From the NCBI GenBank assembly GCA_963718635.1, contig OY970367.1:4402001-4466000 (forward strand): 64,000 nt of DNA, written 5' to 3'. Source of the DNA: JAIOQJ01 sp963718635. GTDB taxonomy: Bacteria > Planctomycetota > Planctomycetia > Gemmatales > Gemmataceae. This document shows, in pieces, positions 16,615 to 25,368 of this stretch; position 1 is the first letter of the stretch; every line of letters begins with the position of its first letter. The translations under genes were made by a program, and so were the position numbers. Below the pieces are notes generated by a model, which was not told the DNA's origin, did no database searches, and saw only the letters and a list, made by a program, of their open reading frames with translations.

Positions 16615-18246
16615 TTAGTACATGTCTTCATAGCCGCCGCCGCCCGACTTCTTCTCGCCTTCCTTGGGTGCATCGGCCACCAAGGCATCGGAAGTAAGCA
16701 GGAGGGTTGCCACACTCGATGCGTTTTGCAGGGCGCTGCGGACGACCTTGGCCGGGTCGATGATGCCTTCGGCAACGAGGTCGCAGTACTTGTTCAAGCG
16801 GGCATCGTAGCCAAAGTTAGCGCTCTTGTTTTCGAGCACCTTGTTCGCGACGACATCGCCGTTCTCGCCGGCGTTCTCGGAGATCTGCTTGATCGGTGAC
16901 TTGCAGGCGCGGACGACGATGTTGTAGCCGATCTCTTCGTCGTGGCTGAGGCCCGATGGCTTTAGCCCTTCGGAAGCACGCAGCAAGGCGACGCCGCCGC
17001 CGGGCAGGATGCCTTCCTGATTGGCCGCGCGGGTTGCGTGCATGGCGTCTTCAACGCGCATCTTCTTTTCTTTCACTTCACTCTCGGTAGCGCCGCCGAC
17101 GTTGATCTTCGCCACGCCGCCGGAAAGCTTCGCGATGCGCTCGCTCAGCTTTTCTTTGTCGTAATCGCTGGTCGATTTTTCGAGTTCGCGCTGGATCATC
17201 GACACGCGTGCCTTAATCGCTTCCTTCTTGCCGAGACCTTCGATGATCGTGGTGTTGTCTTTGTCCACTTTGATCTTCTTGCAACGGCCCAGGTCGTTGA
17301 GCGTGACGTTTTCGAGCTTCACGCCGAGGTCTTCGAATACCGCTTTGCCGCCGGTGAGGATGGCAATATCTTCGAGCATTGCCTTACGGCGATCGCCGTA
17401 GCCAGGCGCCTTGATGGCGACGCACTTGAACACGCCGGGCTGGCGGAGCTTGTTGACCACCAAAGCAGCGAGAGCATCGGCATCGACGTCTTCAGCAATG
17501 ATTACGATCGCCTTGTTCTGGCCAAGCACTTTTTCGAGGATCGGCGCCAGATCGCGAATGGCGCTGATCTTCTTCTCGTAGATGAGGACGTACGGATCTT
17601 CGAGTTCGCATTCCATCGACTCAGCGTTCGTCACGAAGTAGGGCGAGACGTAGCCGCGATCGAACTGCATGCCTTCGACGAACTCGTGGTTCGTGTCGAG
17701 GATCTTGCCTTCTTCGACGGTAATGACGCCGTCTTTGCCGACCTTGGCCATCGCCTGGGCAATGATCTTGCCGATGGTGTTGTCGCTGTTGGCGGCGATG
17801 GTAGCAATGTTTTCGAGATCTTTTTCGTTCTTGACCGGGATCGAAGCCGCCTTCAGCTTGGCAACGATATCCTCGACCGCCTTCTCGATGCCGCGTTTCA
17901 TCAGCATCGGATTGACGCCGGAAACGACGGCCTTCAGGCCCTCGTTATAGATCGACTCGGCCAGCACCGTGGCAGTCGTGGTTCCGTCACCGGCAACATC
18001 AGAGGTCTTGGCGGCCACTTCACGGACCATGCGGGCGCCCATGTTCTCGTACTTGTCCTCGAGCTCGATTTCGCGAGCGACGGTGACGCCGTCCTTGGTG
18101 ACGGTCGGCGAGCCGAACGACTTCTGGATGATCACATTACGGCCCTTCGGCCCCAAGGTAACCTTCACGGCTCGTGCCAGTTTGGAAACCCCGCGGCGCA
18201 TCGCCTCGCGAGCCTCGGAATCGAAAGCAATCTGTTTAGCGCTCAT
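16615..18246 (-). CDS. groL: Chaperonin GroEL (60 kDa)
   Basis: 543 residues, full length. It starts MSAKQIAFDSEAREAM and contains KVTLGPKGRNV, DGVTVAREIELED, VAGDGTTTATVLA (ATP site), ANQEGILPGGGVALL and DARLNKYCDLVAEGIIDPAKV. The tail is GGGGYEDMY instead of the GGM repeat found in E. coli. It folds substrates with GroES; groES is on the same strand but 1.47 kb upstream, with small genes between. Confidence 0.97.
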   Translation of the reverse strand: MSAKQIAFDSEAREAMRRGVSKLARAVKVTLGPKGRNVIIQKSFGSPTVTKDGVTVAREIELEDKYENMGARMVREVAAKTSDVAGDGTTTATVLAESIYNEGLKAVVSGVNPMLMKRGIEKAVEDIVAKLKAASIPVKNEKDLENIATIAANSDNTIGKIIAQAMAKVGKDGVITVEEGKILDTNHEFVEGMQFDRGYVSPYFVTNAESMECELEDPYVLIYEKKISAIRDLAPILEKVLGQNKAIVIIAEDVDADALAALVVNKLRQPGVFKCVAIKAPGYGDRRKAMLEDIAILTGGKAVFEDLGVKLENVTLNDLGRCKKIKVDKDNTTIIEGLGKKEAIKARVSMIQRELEKSTSDYDKEKLSERIAKLSGGVAKINVGGATESEVKEKKMRVEDAMHATRAANQEGILPGGGVALLRASEGLKPSGLSHDEEIGYNIVVRACKSPIKQISENAGENGDVVANKVLENKSANFGYDARLNKYCDLVAEGIIDPAKVVRSALQNASSVATLLLTSDALVADAPKEGEKKSGGGGYEDMY

Positions 18247-18310
18247 GTAACTAGAACTCCTCTGAAGAAAACCGTTTTTCTGTTATGAATGATTCTTGGA
18301 AAACTTTCGC

Positions 18311-18571
18311 TCAGTCGAAGTGCACCCCGCACTGGTACAACCGTTCGACTTCTAACCAAGCGCGGACAGCCCGCTTTCGAGGCGCCTTGAGATACCGGCC
18401 CATTCTCGCCATTAGCCGCTTGCACTCAGGACATGGAAATGGTCGTTGAGGTACATTGCTGTCCCAGTTGGATGAACCGGCTTGCTTGAACGTCTTCCGA
18501 CAAGCGAAGCATGTAAAGTGGACCCGGTTTGTTGCTGTCGGAATTCCCGGTCCGGACCGCATCCCCGCCAT
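18311..18571 (-). CDS. Small zinc-ribbon protein, unknown function
   Basis: 86 residues. Two CxxC knuckles are present (FTCFACRKTFK and FPCPECKRLM), which form a zinc ribbon. A basic helical tail follows (YLKAPRKRAVRAWLEVERLY). It lies 64 nt upstream of groEL on the same strand. No function can be assigned. Confidence 0.65.
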   Translation of the reverse strand: MAGMRSGPGIPTATNRVHFTCFACRKTFKQAGSSNWDSNVPQRPFPCPECKRLMARMGRYLKAPRKRAVRAWLEVERLYQCGVHFD

Positions 18572-18679
18572 CGGTAGGCCCTCAACAGCGATTCAGGACA
18601 AACAGTTAGGAAATTACAATGCAGTATCGCGATCCACTACGAAAACTTACGCGTCGCGGCTAGCGAAATTCGTATCAAT

Positions 18680-18808
18680 TTAGGCAGCGGTCACTTCGCG
18701 CCTCGCCAAATCTTGCCGGAATCTCTCGATGACGGCGAGCAAATCTTCATCTTCGACGTCCCACAGGTTCTGGCCATACATGTCTTCGGCCAGGAATTCC
18801 AGGTTCAT
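18680..18808 (-). CDS. Possible 42-residue acidic protein
   Basis: A short frame from the ATG at 18808 reads MNLEFLAEDMYGQNLWDVED and ends FRQDLARREVTAA. The composition is protein-like and strongly helical, but it has no recognised family. It is co-directional with the surrounding groES-groEL genes. Confidence 0.3.
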   Translation of the reverse strand: MNLEFLAEDMYGQNLWDVEDEDLLAVIERFRQDLARREVTAA

Positions 18809-18940
18809 GAAACATCTGACCGAACCGCATGTCAAGGCAAAGCGCGCTCAAACTTCCGATGCAAGCGAGCAAATCTTTTGTTGTTGCCGGCGTCATAACG
18901 CTCACCACATCATCTGGTTGGCCATCTCTTCTTGACTGCT

Positions 18941-19198
18941 TCAGTCGTCCATCGCTCGATGCGCCTTTTCCTCTTCGGGCGTAATCCCTGCGATCATCAA
19001 CACGCCGCGAAACTCTTGAGGAGTCAATTTCGCCTTCAGAAGCTTGCGGATAAACTCTTGTCTTCGTATCGCTTCCATCCGACGAAACCGCTTTGAAACG
19101 ACGAAACCAATAATGCGATCATCATCCCTAAGTTCGACCGTAGCTGGCGGCGGAAAAGTTTCTTCCAAAACATGTCGGAGTTTCTGTTTCAACGCCAT
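18941..19198 (-). CDS. Small protein coupled to HEPN gene (BolA-like layout)
   Basis: 85 residues: MALKQKLRHVLEETFPPPATVELRDDD...VVSKRFRRMEAIRRQEFIRKLL...ITPEEEKAHRAMDD. The order of elements (strand, F-region, R-R-Q helix, closing TPEE) recalls the BolA fold, but the typical histidines are missing. I cannot assign it firmly. It overlaps the HEPN gene by 10 nt, so the two are translated together. Confidence 0.6.
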   Translation of the reverse strand: MALKQKLRHVLEETFPPPATVELRDDDRIIGFVVSKRFRRMEAIRRQEFIRKLLKAKLTPQEFRGVLMIAGITPEEEKAHRAMDD

Positions 19199-19668
19199 GA
19201 CACTAGGCCCTTGTTAATGACGACCTGAGCGGCACTCAGCAATTTGAGTGCGTTGGCCTTAAGCAAGTCGCCTTTGACCTTCTGATACAACTTCATGTGC
19301 TTCAAGTGGGCGCGAACTCGAACTTCGGATGCGTACCTGTAATTATTATGCCAATGAGTGGCGACAATGCTAACAGCCGCCTCCAGCTCCGTGGCATAAG
19401 TTTCACTTTCCTCCTCCGAAAGCCCCTTCGCTTTAAGTGTATCAGGATTCAAATCGAGCATGCTGCTTTCTTTGAACAGGGCCCACACGTCATGGCGAGA
19501 GCTAAACTTCCTGGACTTCTTGAGCATGAAAGCCCGCAACATGCTTTCCACCGCGACTCCCGCGACGTACATTGTTAGGGCATAGTTATCGCGGGTGAAA
19601 TACAACTCCTCCGCTTGGCGCATTCGCTCGATCGAAGCCTGAAAGTAATGCTCCGATTTGAAGTCCAT
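19189..19668 (-). CDS. HEPN-domain protein
   Basis: About 159 residues. The opening helices (SEHYFQASIERMRQAEELY, DNYALTMYVAGVAVESMLRAFML) are typical of HEPN proteins. Possible R-x(4-6)-H patterns are RKFSSRH and RAHLKH, but neither is clearly the RNase site. ATG at 19668 with GGAG 7 nt upstream. HEPN proteins often act as toxins or RNases with a coupled partner; the 85-residue gene is the candidate partner. Confidence 0.7.
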   Translation of the reverse strand: MDFKSEHYFQASIERMRQAEELYFTRDNYALTMYVAGVAVESMLRAFMLKKSRKFSSRHDVWALFKESSMLDLNPDTLKAKGLSEEESETYATELEAAVSIVATHWHNNYRYASEVRVRAHLKHMKLYQKVKGDLLKANALKLLSAAQVVINKGLVSWR

Positions 19669-19712
19669 CAAGCGCTCCGCTCCGAAGACTCCGCGTAACG
19701 GCTAACCTAAGT

Positions 19713-20009
19713 TTACTTCTCAAGCACGGCCAGAATATCGTCCTCGCGCATGATCACGATGTCACCAGTGGTAACGCGGTCTTTGTACTCTTCGCCGGCC
19801 CAGGTGGTGAAAAGAACGGTGTCGCCGACTTTGACGCTCATCGGCTGGAGCTTGCCATCCTTCAGTTGCTTTCCCGGCCCGACGGCGATGATCTCGCCTT
19901 TCTGGGGCTTGTTCTTGGCGGTGTCAGGGAGCAGGATGCCGCCGGCCGTCTTGGTCTCGGCCTCCGTGCGCTTGATGATGACCCGATCGTGCAGCGGTTG
20001 CAAAGGCAT
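19713..20009 (-). CDS. groS: Co-chaperonin GroES
   Basis: 98 residues, full length: MPLQPLHDRVIIKRTEAETKTAGGILLPDTAKNKPQ...GEIIAVGPGK...VKVGDTVLFTTWAGEEY...IMREDDILAVLE. It contains the mobile loop (TKTAGGILLP) that binds GroEL. It is first in the co-directional run leading to groEL. No CIRCE-like inverted repeat was seen upstream. Confidence 0.96.
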   Translation of the reverse strand: MPLQPLHDRVIIKRTEAETKTAGGILLPDTAKNKPQKGEIIAVGPGKQLKDGKLQPMSVKVGDTVLFTTWAGEEYKDRVTTGDIVIMREDDILAVLEK

Positions 20010-20401
20010 AAGTGACTCCTGGAGCGCCTACCGAGTAAATGAGTAGACAACGGTTTTCAATGAAGTGCGTAGCTTAAAGCAATTGTCGTGCCTAGCGGCT
20101 TGTGGTCAGCGTAAGTGATTGCCTGAACTGAATTTACGAAACTTGGCTGCTACTCGCGTGCACGACTTGCTGCCAAGTATGCTGAGGAGCTGCGATGCCT
20201 GACTGTCGGATTGGCAGGTTGTCCGAGGAGTAGCTTTGGCTCTAAGCGGTCGTTTCAAAACCGGTTATTAGCTCGATACTGATTGCGATGACCTGCGAAT
20301 CGACCAGGACGCCAGCGACCATGTCAATGCGTCAAGCGTGCTGCGCGATCTATTCGATTGTCAGGAAAGGAACTCATTGTCAAACTCATGGATGAGGGAT
20401 C
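20010..20401. other. Intergenic region upstream of groES, no gene seen
   Basis: About 390 nt between the divergent groES and the small lipoprotein gene. It must hold the promoters of both. I looked for a CIRCE element (TTAGCACTC and inverse) and found none. No coding frame stands out. Confidence 0.5.
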
Positions 20402-20563
20402 ATGAAGGAACGCCGCTGGTTATTTTTGCTGGTGCTGACGGCTGCTGTTTGTTGGCCGATCGGCTGTGGAAGCGTCCGTCTTGTCCGCGGCACCGATGTC
20501 GTGCCCGGTGAGGCTTCGCATAAAGACTACCGCACACCGCGCTGGGTTTCGCACTTCGAATGA
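20402..20563 (+). CDS. Small lipoprotein (53 residues)
   Basis: The frame starts MKERRWLFLLVLTAAVCWPI and continues GCGSVRLVRG, ending TPRWVSHFE. It has a basic start, a hydrophobic core and Cys in a lipobox-like PIGC context, so it is predicted to be lipidated at the membrane. The mature part is only about 33 residues. Function unknown. Confidence 0.55.
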   Translation: MKERRWLFLLVLTAAVCWPIGCGSVRLVRGTDVVPGEASHKDYRTPRWVSHFE

Positions 20564-20751
20564 GTCTTTTTCTGGTGCTTCTGGACGACATATTCACATG
20601 TAGACGCGACGACACGCCTTCGGTTCGAATTGCCTTCGTCTTCGGTAGCTTTGTAGGATAGTCAGGGGTTTCGCGGAGTGCGGCTTCAAAGCGCATTTGC
20701 GCAAAGTCGTCATTCGCTTACGACGTGTTCCACGCAAAGACGAGGCATTCC

Positions 20752-21102
20752 ATGCGGCGATCGATGTTCAAATCGAAAATTCATCGTGCAACCGTGACCG
20801 ATGCGAACCTTCATTACGAAGGGAGTCTGACGATCGATGCCGACCTTTTGGATGCAGCGGACATCGTGCCTTTTGAAGAGATCCACGTTTGGGACGTCAC
20901 GAACGGGGCCCGATTGACGACATATGCTTTGAAAGGCGAACGCGGTTCTGGCGAAGTCTGCGTCAATGGCGCCGGCGCCCATCTCATCAAGCCGGGCGAT
21001 CTGGTAATTATCGCAACCTACACTTGGATGAAGCCTCGAAAGGCACGCAAGCATAAACCAACGATTATTTTGGTTGACGGCGAGAATCGCGTGAAGGAAT
21101 GA
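20752..21102 (+). CDS. panD: Aspartate 1-decarboxylase
   Basis: It converts aspartate to beta-alanine for pantothenate synthesis. The proenzyme cleaves itself at Gly-Ser in HYEGSLTID to form the pyruvoyl cofactor; this site is present. It also contains KSKIHRATVT and GAGAHLIKPGDLVIIATY. I chose ATG 20752 (MRRSMFKSKIHR) because it matches the family start and has GAGG 6 nt upstream. Its 3' end overlaps the convergent GT87 gene by 38 nt. Confidence 0.93.
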   Translation: MRRSMFKSKIHRATVTDANLHYEGSLTIDADLLDAADIVPFEEIHVWDVTNGARLTTYALKGERGSGEVCVNGAGAHLIKPGDLVIIATYTWMKPRKARKHKPTIILVDGENRVKE

Positions 21103-22381
21103 GCGGTCCTGTCAAACACCGACAAGGCCCGCAAATGAGCATGTATAGCCAAAGGCCTGCCACGACAAAACATTTATGCGACCGCAACAGCGTTCGACTT
21201 CGTGATTGCTCTTCCAGTTTACAGAAGTCTGCTATTTGCTCGCTCAAACTGATCGGGATTAACGTTGATGACAGAAGTAAGACAATAAGCACCAGCGCAT
21301 AACGGCGTTGGCCAACATCGACCGCTTGCACAATCAACGGCGAAACGAGCACGAGCAAGATCAATTCATACGCAAGCGCCTGAGCGAAGACCATTGTTCC
21401 CGCGGCCGTCATAGCTAACAAATACGCCGAATTCGACTGGATTCGATTGTAAGCGTCTCTCCATGAGCCGGCCTTGAGGCGTAAGCGCAGGGCAGTCAAC
21501 AACGCCCCAATCGCAAACCCAGCCAAAGTCATTGAGATTTTCAAATCAATCGCCGGTCCACCAGCCGAAACGACCACCCGGTTCCAACTGGTGATTTGAA
21601 AGTTCTCGGCGACCAAGTTATAACGCACCTGTTCGCGTCCTGCGCTGATGAACTTCACATATTCGCGGAATAGAGAAATCGTCCCGCCAAGCGTTCCGCG
21701 AGCGAGCAGGGCGCCAAGGACGTTCAGAACCAGCACCATCACCGCGACAGTGAGAAATCGCTTCCAGCCGCCGCAGGCAAGTGCCAACAGCAAGAATGGC
21801 AGCGCCAGGTGCGGTTTGAAGAAGGTCATGGCCCAAAGCAGACAGCCAAGTGATGTCCTGCCGTGATCGAAACAAAATTGCCCCAGTGCGATCAAACCTG
21901 CGAAGAGAAGAGTTGTTTGTCCCACGACCAGCGATAATTGCGTTACCGGGTTTAGAAGAACTGCCAAAACGATCAGTACCGCGCCCGTGCCGTGACGCTC
22001 GCGCGAGCGTCCGCAAGTCCAGGCAAGCAGGCCGCAGGCAATGCCTGCCAAAGTAAGCAGCAGGAACCAAACGGCCTGCGCGATTGGCCATGACGAGATC
22101 ATCGCGAAAGGAACAAATACCAACACTGCTTGAGTCGTCAAGAAAAAGCCGCAATTGTGCGCAAAATCCGAAGCGTCTGGAAAGGTCTGCAATACGTCTT
22201 GTTGCAGTCGCGGCCTGTCATAAGGTGTGTCGCCTCCCAACGCGTAGGCCGCGCCGGCGCGATAGATGAAAAAATCAAGTTGGTCGTTCTGCGATAAAGT
22301 GCGGGCAGTGAGTAGAAAGTAGACGCTTAACCCGGCAACAAGCAGCAAGGTCGAGTTCAGGCGACGGCGTTCCTGAATCAT
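21065..22381 (-). CDS. GT87-type (DUF2029) integral membrane glycosyltransferase
   Basis: 438 residues with about ten hydrophobic segments. Family features include LDFFIYRAGAAYALGGDTPYD near the N-terminus (acidic residue in the first outer loop), LNPVTQLSLVVGQTTLL and FFKPHLALPFLLLAL. These enzymes use polyprenyl-phosphate sugars as donors. The substrate is not predictable. The C-terminal 40 residues are polar and overlap panD in the opposite strand. Confidence 0.8.
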   Translation of the reverse strand: MIQERRRLNSTLLLVAGLSVYFLLTARTLSQNDQLDFFIYRAGAAYALGGDTPYDRPRLQQDVLQTFPDASDFAHNCGFFLTTQAVLVFVPFAMISSWPIAQAVWFLLLTLAGIACGLLAWTCGRSRERHGTGAVLIVLAVLLNPVTQLSLVVGQTTLLFAGLIALGQFCFDHGRTSLGCLLWAMTFFKPHLALPFLLLALACGGWKRFLTVAVMVLVLNVLGALLARGTLGGTISLFREYVKFISAGREQVRYNLVAENFQITSWNRVVVSAGGPAIDLKISMTLAGFAIGALLTALRLRLKAGSWRDAYNRIQSNSAYLLAMTAAGTMVFAQALAYELILLVLVSPLIVQAVDVGQRRYALVLIVLLLSSTLIPISLSEQIADFCKLEEQSRSRTLLRSHKCFVVAGLWLYMLICGPCRCLTGPLIPSRDSRRQPK

Positions 22382-22464
22382 GGCGAAATGGCCTCGGCGT
22401 TGAAAAACATCTGCGGCTCGATTCGCCGGCTATTTTCGTCGTCCATAAGTTGGGTAAAAGATGT

Positions 22465-23505
22465 TCAACCGGCGGTCGGGCCCACTAAGGCGGGCAACTG
22501 ACGGACGACGCAGCAGTTGCGGCCGCTCTTTTTGGCGTCGCTGAGTGCGGCCGACGCGGCATGACGCATCAGATCGTAACCGACGAGCGTTGAAGAATCG
22601 GCGACGACGATGCCGACGCTTACCGTAACTTTGATCGAATCACCCTTATACTCCGTTGCCCCCATTTCAACCGTCTTGCGAACGCGCTCGGCCAAGATAA
22701 CGGCGCCCTCATAGCTGGTGTCGGGCGCCACAATCATGAATTCTTCACCGCCGACTCGACCGACCGTATCAATAGTTCGCACGGAATTCATCAAGGTCGA
22801 GCCTAGCCAGGCCAGAACGTGATCGCCGCCTGGCAGAAGATAGCGAGTGTTGACCTCCTTGAAAAAGTCCGCATCCACTAGGCCGAGCGCTAAAGAACTC
22901 GGGGCACGGGCTCGTCGCAGCAATTCATTTTTCGCAAGCCGATCCATCGCCCGCCGATTGGGCAGGCCGGTCAGAGCATCGGTTAGCGCCATCTTTTGCA
23001 ACATACCGTTACGTTGTTGCAATTGTCTGTTGGTAGCTTCGAGTTCGCGGGTTCGGTCTGCTACTCTCTGTTCGAGCTCAACGGTAAGACGGCGAAGTTC
23101 ATCAAGTAAGTTTTCGTGCGAGCGCTCGAGCAAGAAGTTCCGGGCCGTATTTCGTAGCAGCTGAAGCAGCTGATCGGGCCGCCACGGCTTGAACAGAAAT
23201 CGCTGCGCCAGGCCGGAGTTGATGGCATTGACCGCATCTTCCATGCTGTAAGTGCCCGTCATCAGAATGCGGACGGTCCGCGGAGAAGTCTCCTTCACCC
23301 ATTCAAGGAAGGGAATGCCTTGCATCCCGGGGAGCTGCTGGTCCGAGACGACGATCTCGATTTCGGTTCGGTTGAAGATTTCCTGCGCTTGCTCGGCGGT
23401 CTCGGCGCTGTGGAAATCGTAGTCACGTGCCAAAAGGCCCCGCGTCAAATTGAGCAGAGCAGGCTCGTCGTCAAGCACCAGCACCGAACATTTGAAGCGA
23501 CTCAC
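22465..23505 (-). CDS. Response regulator with GGDEF diguanylate cyclase domain
   Basis: 346 residues. The receiver domain (1-120) has VLVLDDEP and the phospho-Asp in EIVVSDQQLPGM. A coiled-coil linker (ELEQRVADRTRELEATNRQL) leads to a GGDEF domain with LTDALTGLPNRRAM and the active-site variant GGEEF. It probably makes cyclic-di-GMP on phosphorylation. No partner kinase is adjacent. Confidence 0.9.
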   Translation of the reverse strand: MSRFKCSVLVLDDEPALLNLTRGLLARDYDFHSAETAEQAQEIFNRTEIEIVVSDQQLPGMQGIPFLEWVKETSPRTVRILMTGTYSMEDAVNAINSGLAQRFLFKPWRPDQLLQLLRNTARNFLLERSHENLLDELRRLTVELEQRVADRTRELEATNRQLQQRNGMLQKMALTDALTGLPNRRAMDRLAKNELLRRARAPSSLALGLVDADFFKEVNTRYLLPGGDHVLAWLGSTLMNSVRTIDTVGRVGGEEFMIVAPDTSYEGAVILAERVRKTVEMGATEYKGDSIKVTVSVGIVVADSSTLVGYDLMRHAASAALSDAKKSGRNCCVVRQLPALVGPTAG

Positions 23506-23809
23506 CGTGCATACCTGCGTGGGGAATAGTCGGCCCGAACCTTTGATTCGTTATGGGCGCTGTTCAAGCGACTCGCTGTTTCGCGTCGGACTTCCGGGCT
23601 TATTCCGCCGACCACGTTGGACGCATCAGGCAATATAACTCAAAGAATCGACAGCGAAGGCATGATTGACGGATTCATTAGCACTCGATCGGGATTTTGG
23701 ACATTATGGGGAAGGCAGAGAGCTTTGCCAAGCCGATGTAACGGAAAGAACGTTGTGAATTTTATTCCTAAAAGCGGAGAAAAATCGATTGGCGACACTC
23801 CGGATGAGG

Positions 23810-23987
23810 TATAATTCCCCCTCATCGATCCGGGCAAGAGGTAAAAGACAGCAGCCGGGTTTTTCTTGAAACTTTCAAATAGTCTATTGCGGGCTTCCGG
23901 CGCCTTCATTACAATTTGTTGTCTTTACCAATTGGGGGAGTTATAACGGCGTCATCCGGGCCGACTGGTTTTCCAGCCGGCTTTTTT
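23810..23987 (+). ncRNA. Candidate rod-shaped structured RNA with terminator
   Basis: Long-range pairs are visible. TATAATTCCCCC (23810-23821) pairs with GGGGGAGTTATA (23934-23945), with one G-U. GGTAAAAGACA (23840-23850) pairs with TGTCTTTACC (23920-23929), with one bulge. GCCGG (23854-23858) pairs with CCGGC (23897-23901). A terminator hairpin follows. The rod with a large internal bulge recalls 6S RNA, but I cannot assign a family. The TATAAT in the first stem could instead be the -10 box (TTGGCG at 23789, spacer 15); transcription would then start near 23822. Confidence 0.4.
23960..23987 (+). terminator. Rho-independent terminator without an upstream CDS
   Basis: GCCGACTGG-TTTT-CCAGCCGGC (one mismatch) is followed by TTTTTTC. 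No plus-strand protein gene precedes it, and it lies 200 nt before the sigma factor start. It ends either the candidate RNA or an attenuated leader of the sigma gene. Confidence 0.75.
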
Positions 23988-24185
23988 CAACGCACGGAGG
24001 TGTTGACTGATCGGGTAGGTAGTGGGTTCTGCCCGCAACACCCCGATCGAACGGCCGAAGCGGTATCAAACCTCACTCGACGAGGCGATGCACCGCGACC
24101 GTTCGAAAGCTTGTCGCTTTCGAATGCACCGCCCCCCAACCCGAGTCTTCCATCGACTCTTTGAACAATCCGGGAAAGGATTGAA

Positions 24186-25202
24186 ATGAAAACGACCGTG
24201 CGGAAGAAGCGAGCCCATGCTTCGTCGGCTAAACCAGCTCTCGAGGCGCAGATGACCACGTTTTCTTCAGAGCTGCTCACGCCTGAAGAAGAACGGGAAC
24301 TGCTAACGAGTTTCTGGGACTGCAAGAGCGAATTAGTTCGTGTGCTAATTCGGCACTTTCCGCATCTGCGGGCCACTCGCCCGCCCCTCGAGCCTTGGCC
24401 CATGGCTCAGTTCATTCGCGAGTTCTTCGAAGAAAATGGCGTAGGCGATGTGCCGGCCGTCCGTCGGCTGCATGATCGTTACGTCCATTTCAAGCATCGC
24501 CTTGCCTCGGCGAACATTCGCCTCGCCGCCCACGTCGCCAAGCGGTTTCGCCATCACTCGCTCAGCTATCCCGATCTTTTGCAGGAAGCTGTCTGCGGTT
24601 TGATGCAAGCTATTGATCGTTTTGATGTCAGCCATGGCACCCGCCTCGCGACTTATGCGACTTGGTGGATCCGCCAGACGCTGCAGATTGCCGTGGCTCG
24701 CCAGAGTCATCTGGTAAGCCTCTCGCCTCACCATCTGCAAGAATTGGGCCTTTTGCAACAGGAAAGCGAAGCGCTCGCCCACGGCGGCAAGCATCTGCCC
24801 AGCCCGCAAGAGCTCGCTAGCCGGACCGGAAGCAGTCTCGAGCATCTGACCCACTTGCAGACGGCAACTCGAACGCCCGTTTCGCTCAATGCCGTGCTCG
24901 ATGACGACAGCGATTTCAAACTCACGGAAGCGATGCCGGATAACACCAGCACCGTGACGCAGACAAACAACGAACGCCAGGAAGCCCTTGGTTTTCTGAT
25001 GGAAAATCTGCGTCCGCGTGAGAAGAAAGTTCTCGATCTGCGTTTCGGCCTTACCGGCAATGGCACCCATAGCCTTCGCCAGATCGGCCATTTGCTGCGA
25101 ATCAGCAAAGAACGCGTTCGACAGATCCAGAATCGGGCACTGGAAAAACTGAGGGCCTCAGCCGAACGAGTCGGCTGGGAACCGAGTTTGCTTCTCGATT
25201 AA
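24186..25202 (+). CDS. RpoD-family sigma factor (short primary-like type)
   Basis: 338 residues. Region 2 is LRLAAHVAKRF...LLQEAVCGLMQAIDRFD...ATYATWWIRQ. Region 3 is SPQELASRTGSSLEHL. Region 4 is LRPREKKVLDLRFGL...SLRQIGHLLRISKERVRQIQNRALEKLR. It belongs to the sigma-70 group 2 type; region 1.1 is missing. It is monocistronic, with a terminator after the stop. Confidence 0.9.
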   Translation: MKTTVRKKRAHASSAKPALEAQMTTFSSELLTPEEERELLTSFWDCKSELVRVLIRHFPHLRATRPPLEPWPMAQFIREFFEENGVGDVPAVRRLHDRYVHFKHRLASANIRLAAHVAKRFRHHSLSYPDLLQEAVCGLMQAIDRFDVSHGTRLATYATWWIRQTLQIAVARQSHLVSLSPHHLQELGLLQQESEALAHGGKHLPSPQELASRTGSSLEHLTHLQTATRTPVSLNAVLDDDSDFKLTEAMPDNTSTVTQTNNERQEALGFLMENLRPREKKVLDLRFGLTGNGTHSLRQIGHLLRISKERVRQIQNRALEKLRASAERVGWEPSLLLD

Positions 25203-25217
25203 CGCTCCGTTGAATAG

Positions 25218-25252
25218 AAAGCCTCTTGGGTCATCCCAAGAGGCTTTTTTTT
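25218..25252 (+). terminator. Rho-independent terminator of the sigma factor gene
   Basis: AAAGCCTCTTGGG-TCAT-CCCAAGAGGCTTT is a perfect 13-bp stem with a 4-nt loop followed by T residues, 15 nt after the stop codon. Confidence 0.9.
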
Positions 25253-25368
25253 GCAAATGCGCTGATCGATTCTGACAATCAGGAACGCGCCCTCCTCACC
25301 TTCCCCTGCAAAGCCAGGCGGAGGGTTAAACAGATTTCGCCGGTTTCACACTAGAAGAGTAACTCTCC

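Noticed and set aside
17038..18288. 416-codon plus-strand frame opposite groEL
   Set aside because: Long antisense frame from codon bias; no family features, and groEL is certain.
20010..20401. CIRCE element before groES
   Set aside because: No TTAGCACTC-type inverted repeat was found.
24345..25091. 248-codon minus-strand frame
   Set aside because: Antisense shadow of the sigma factor gene.
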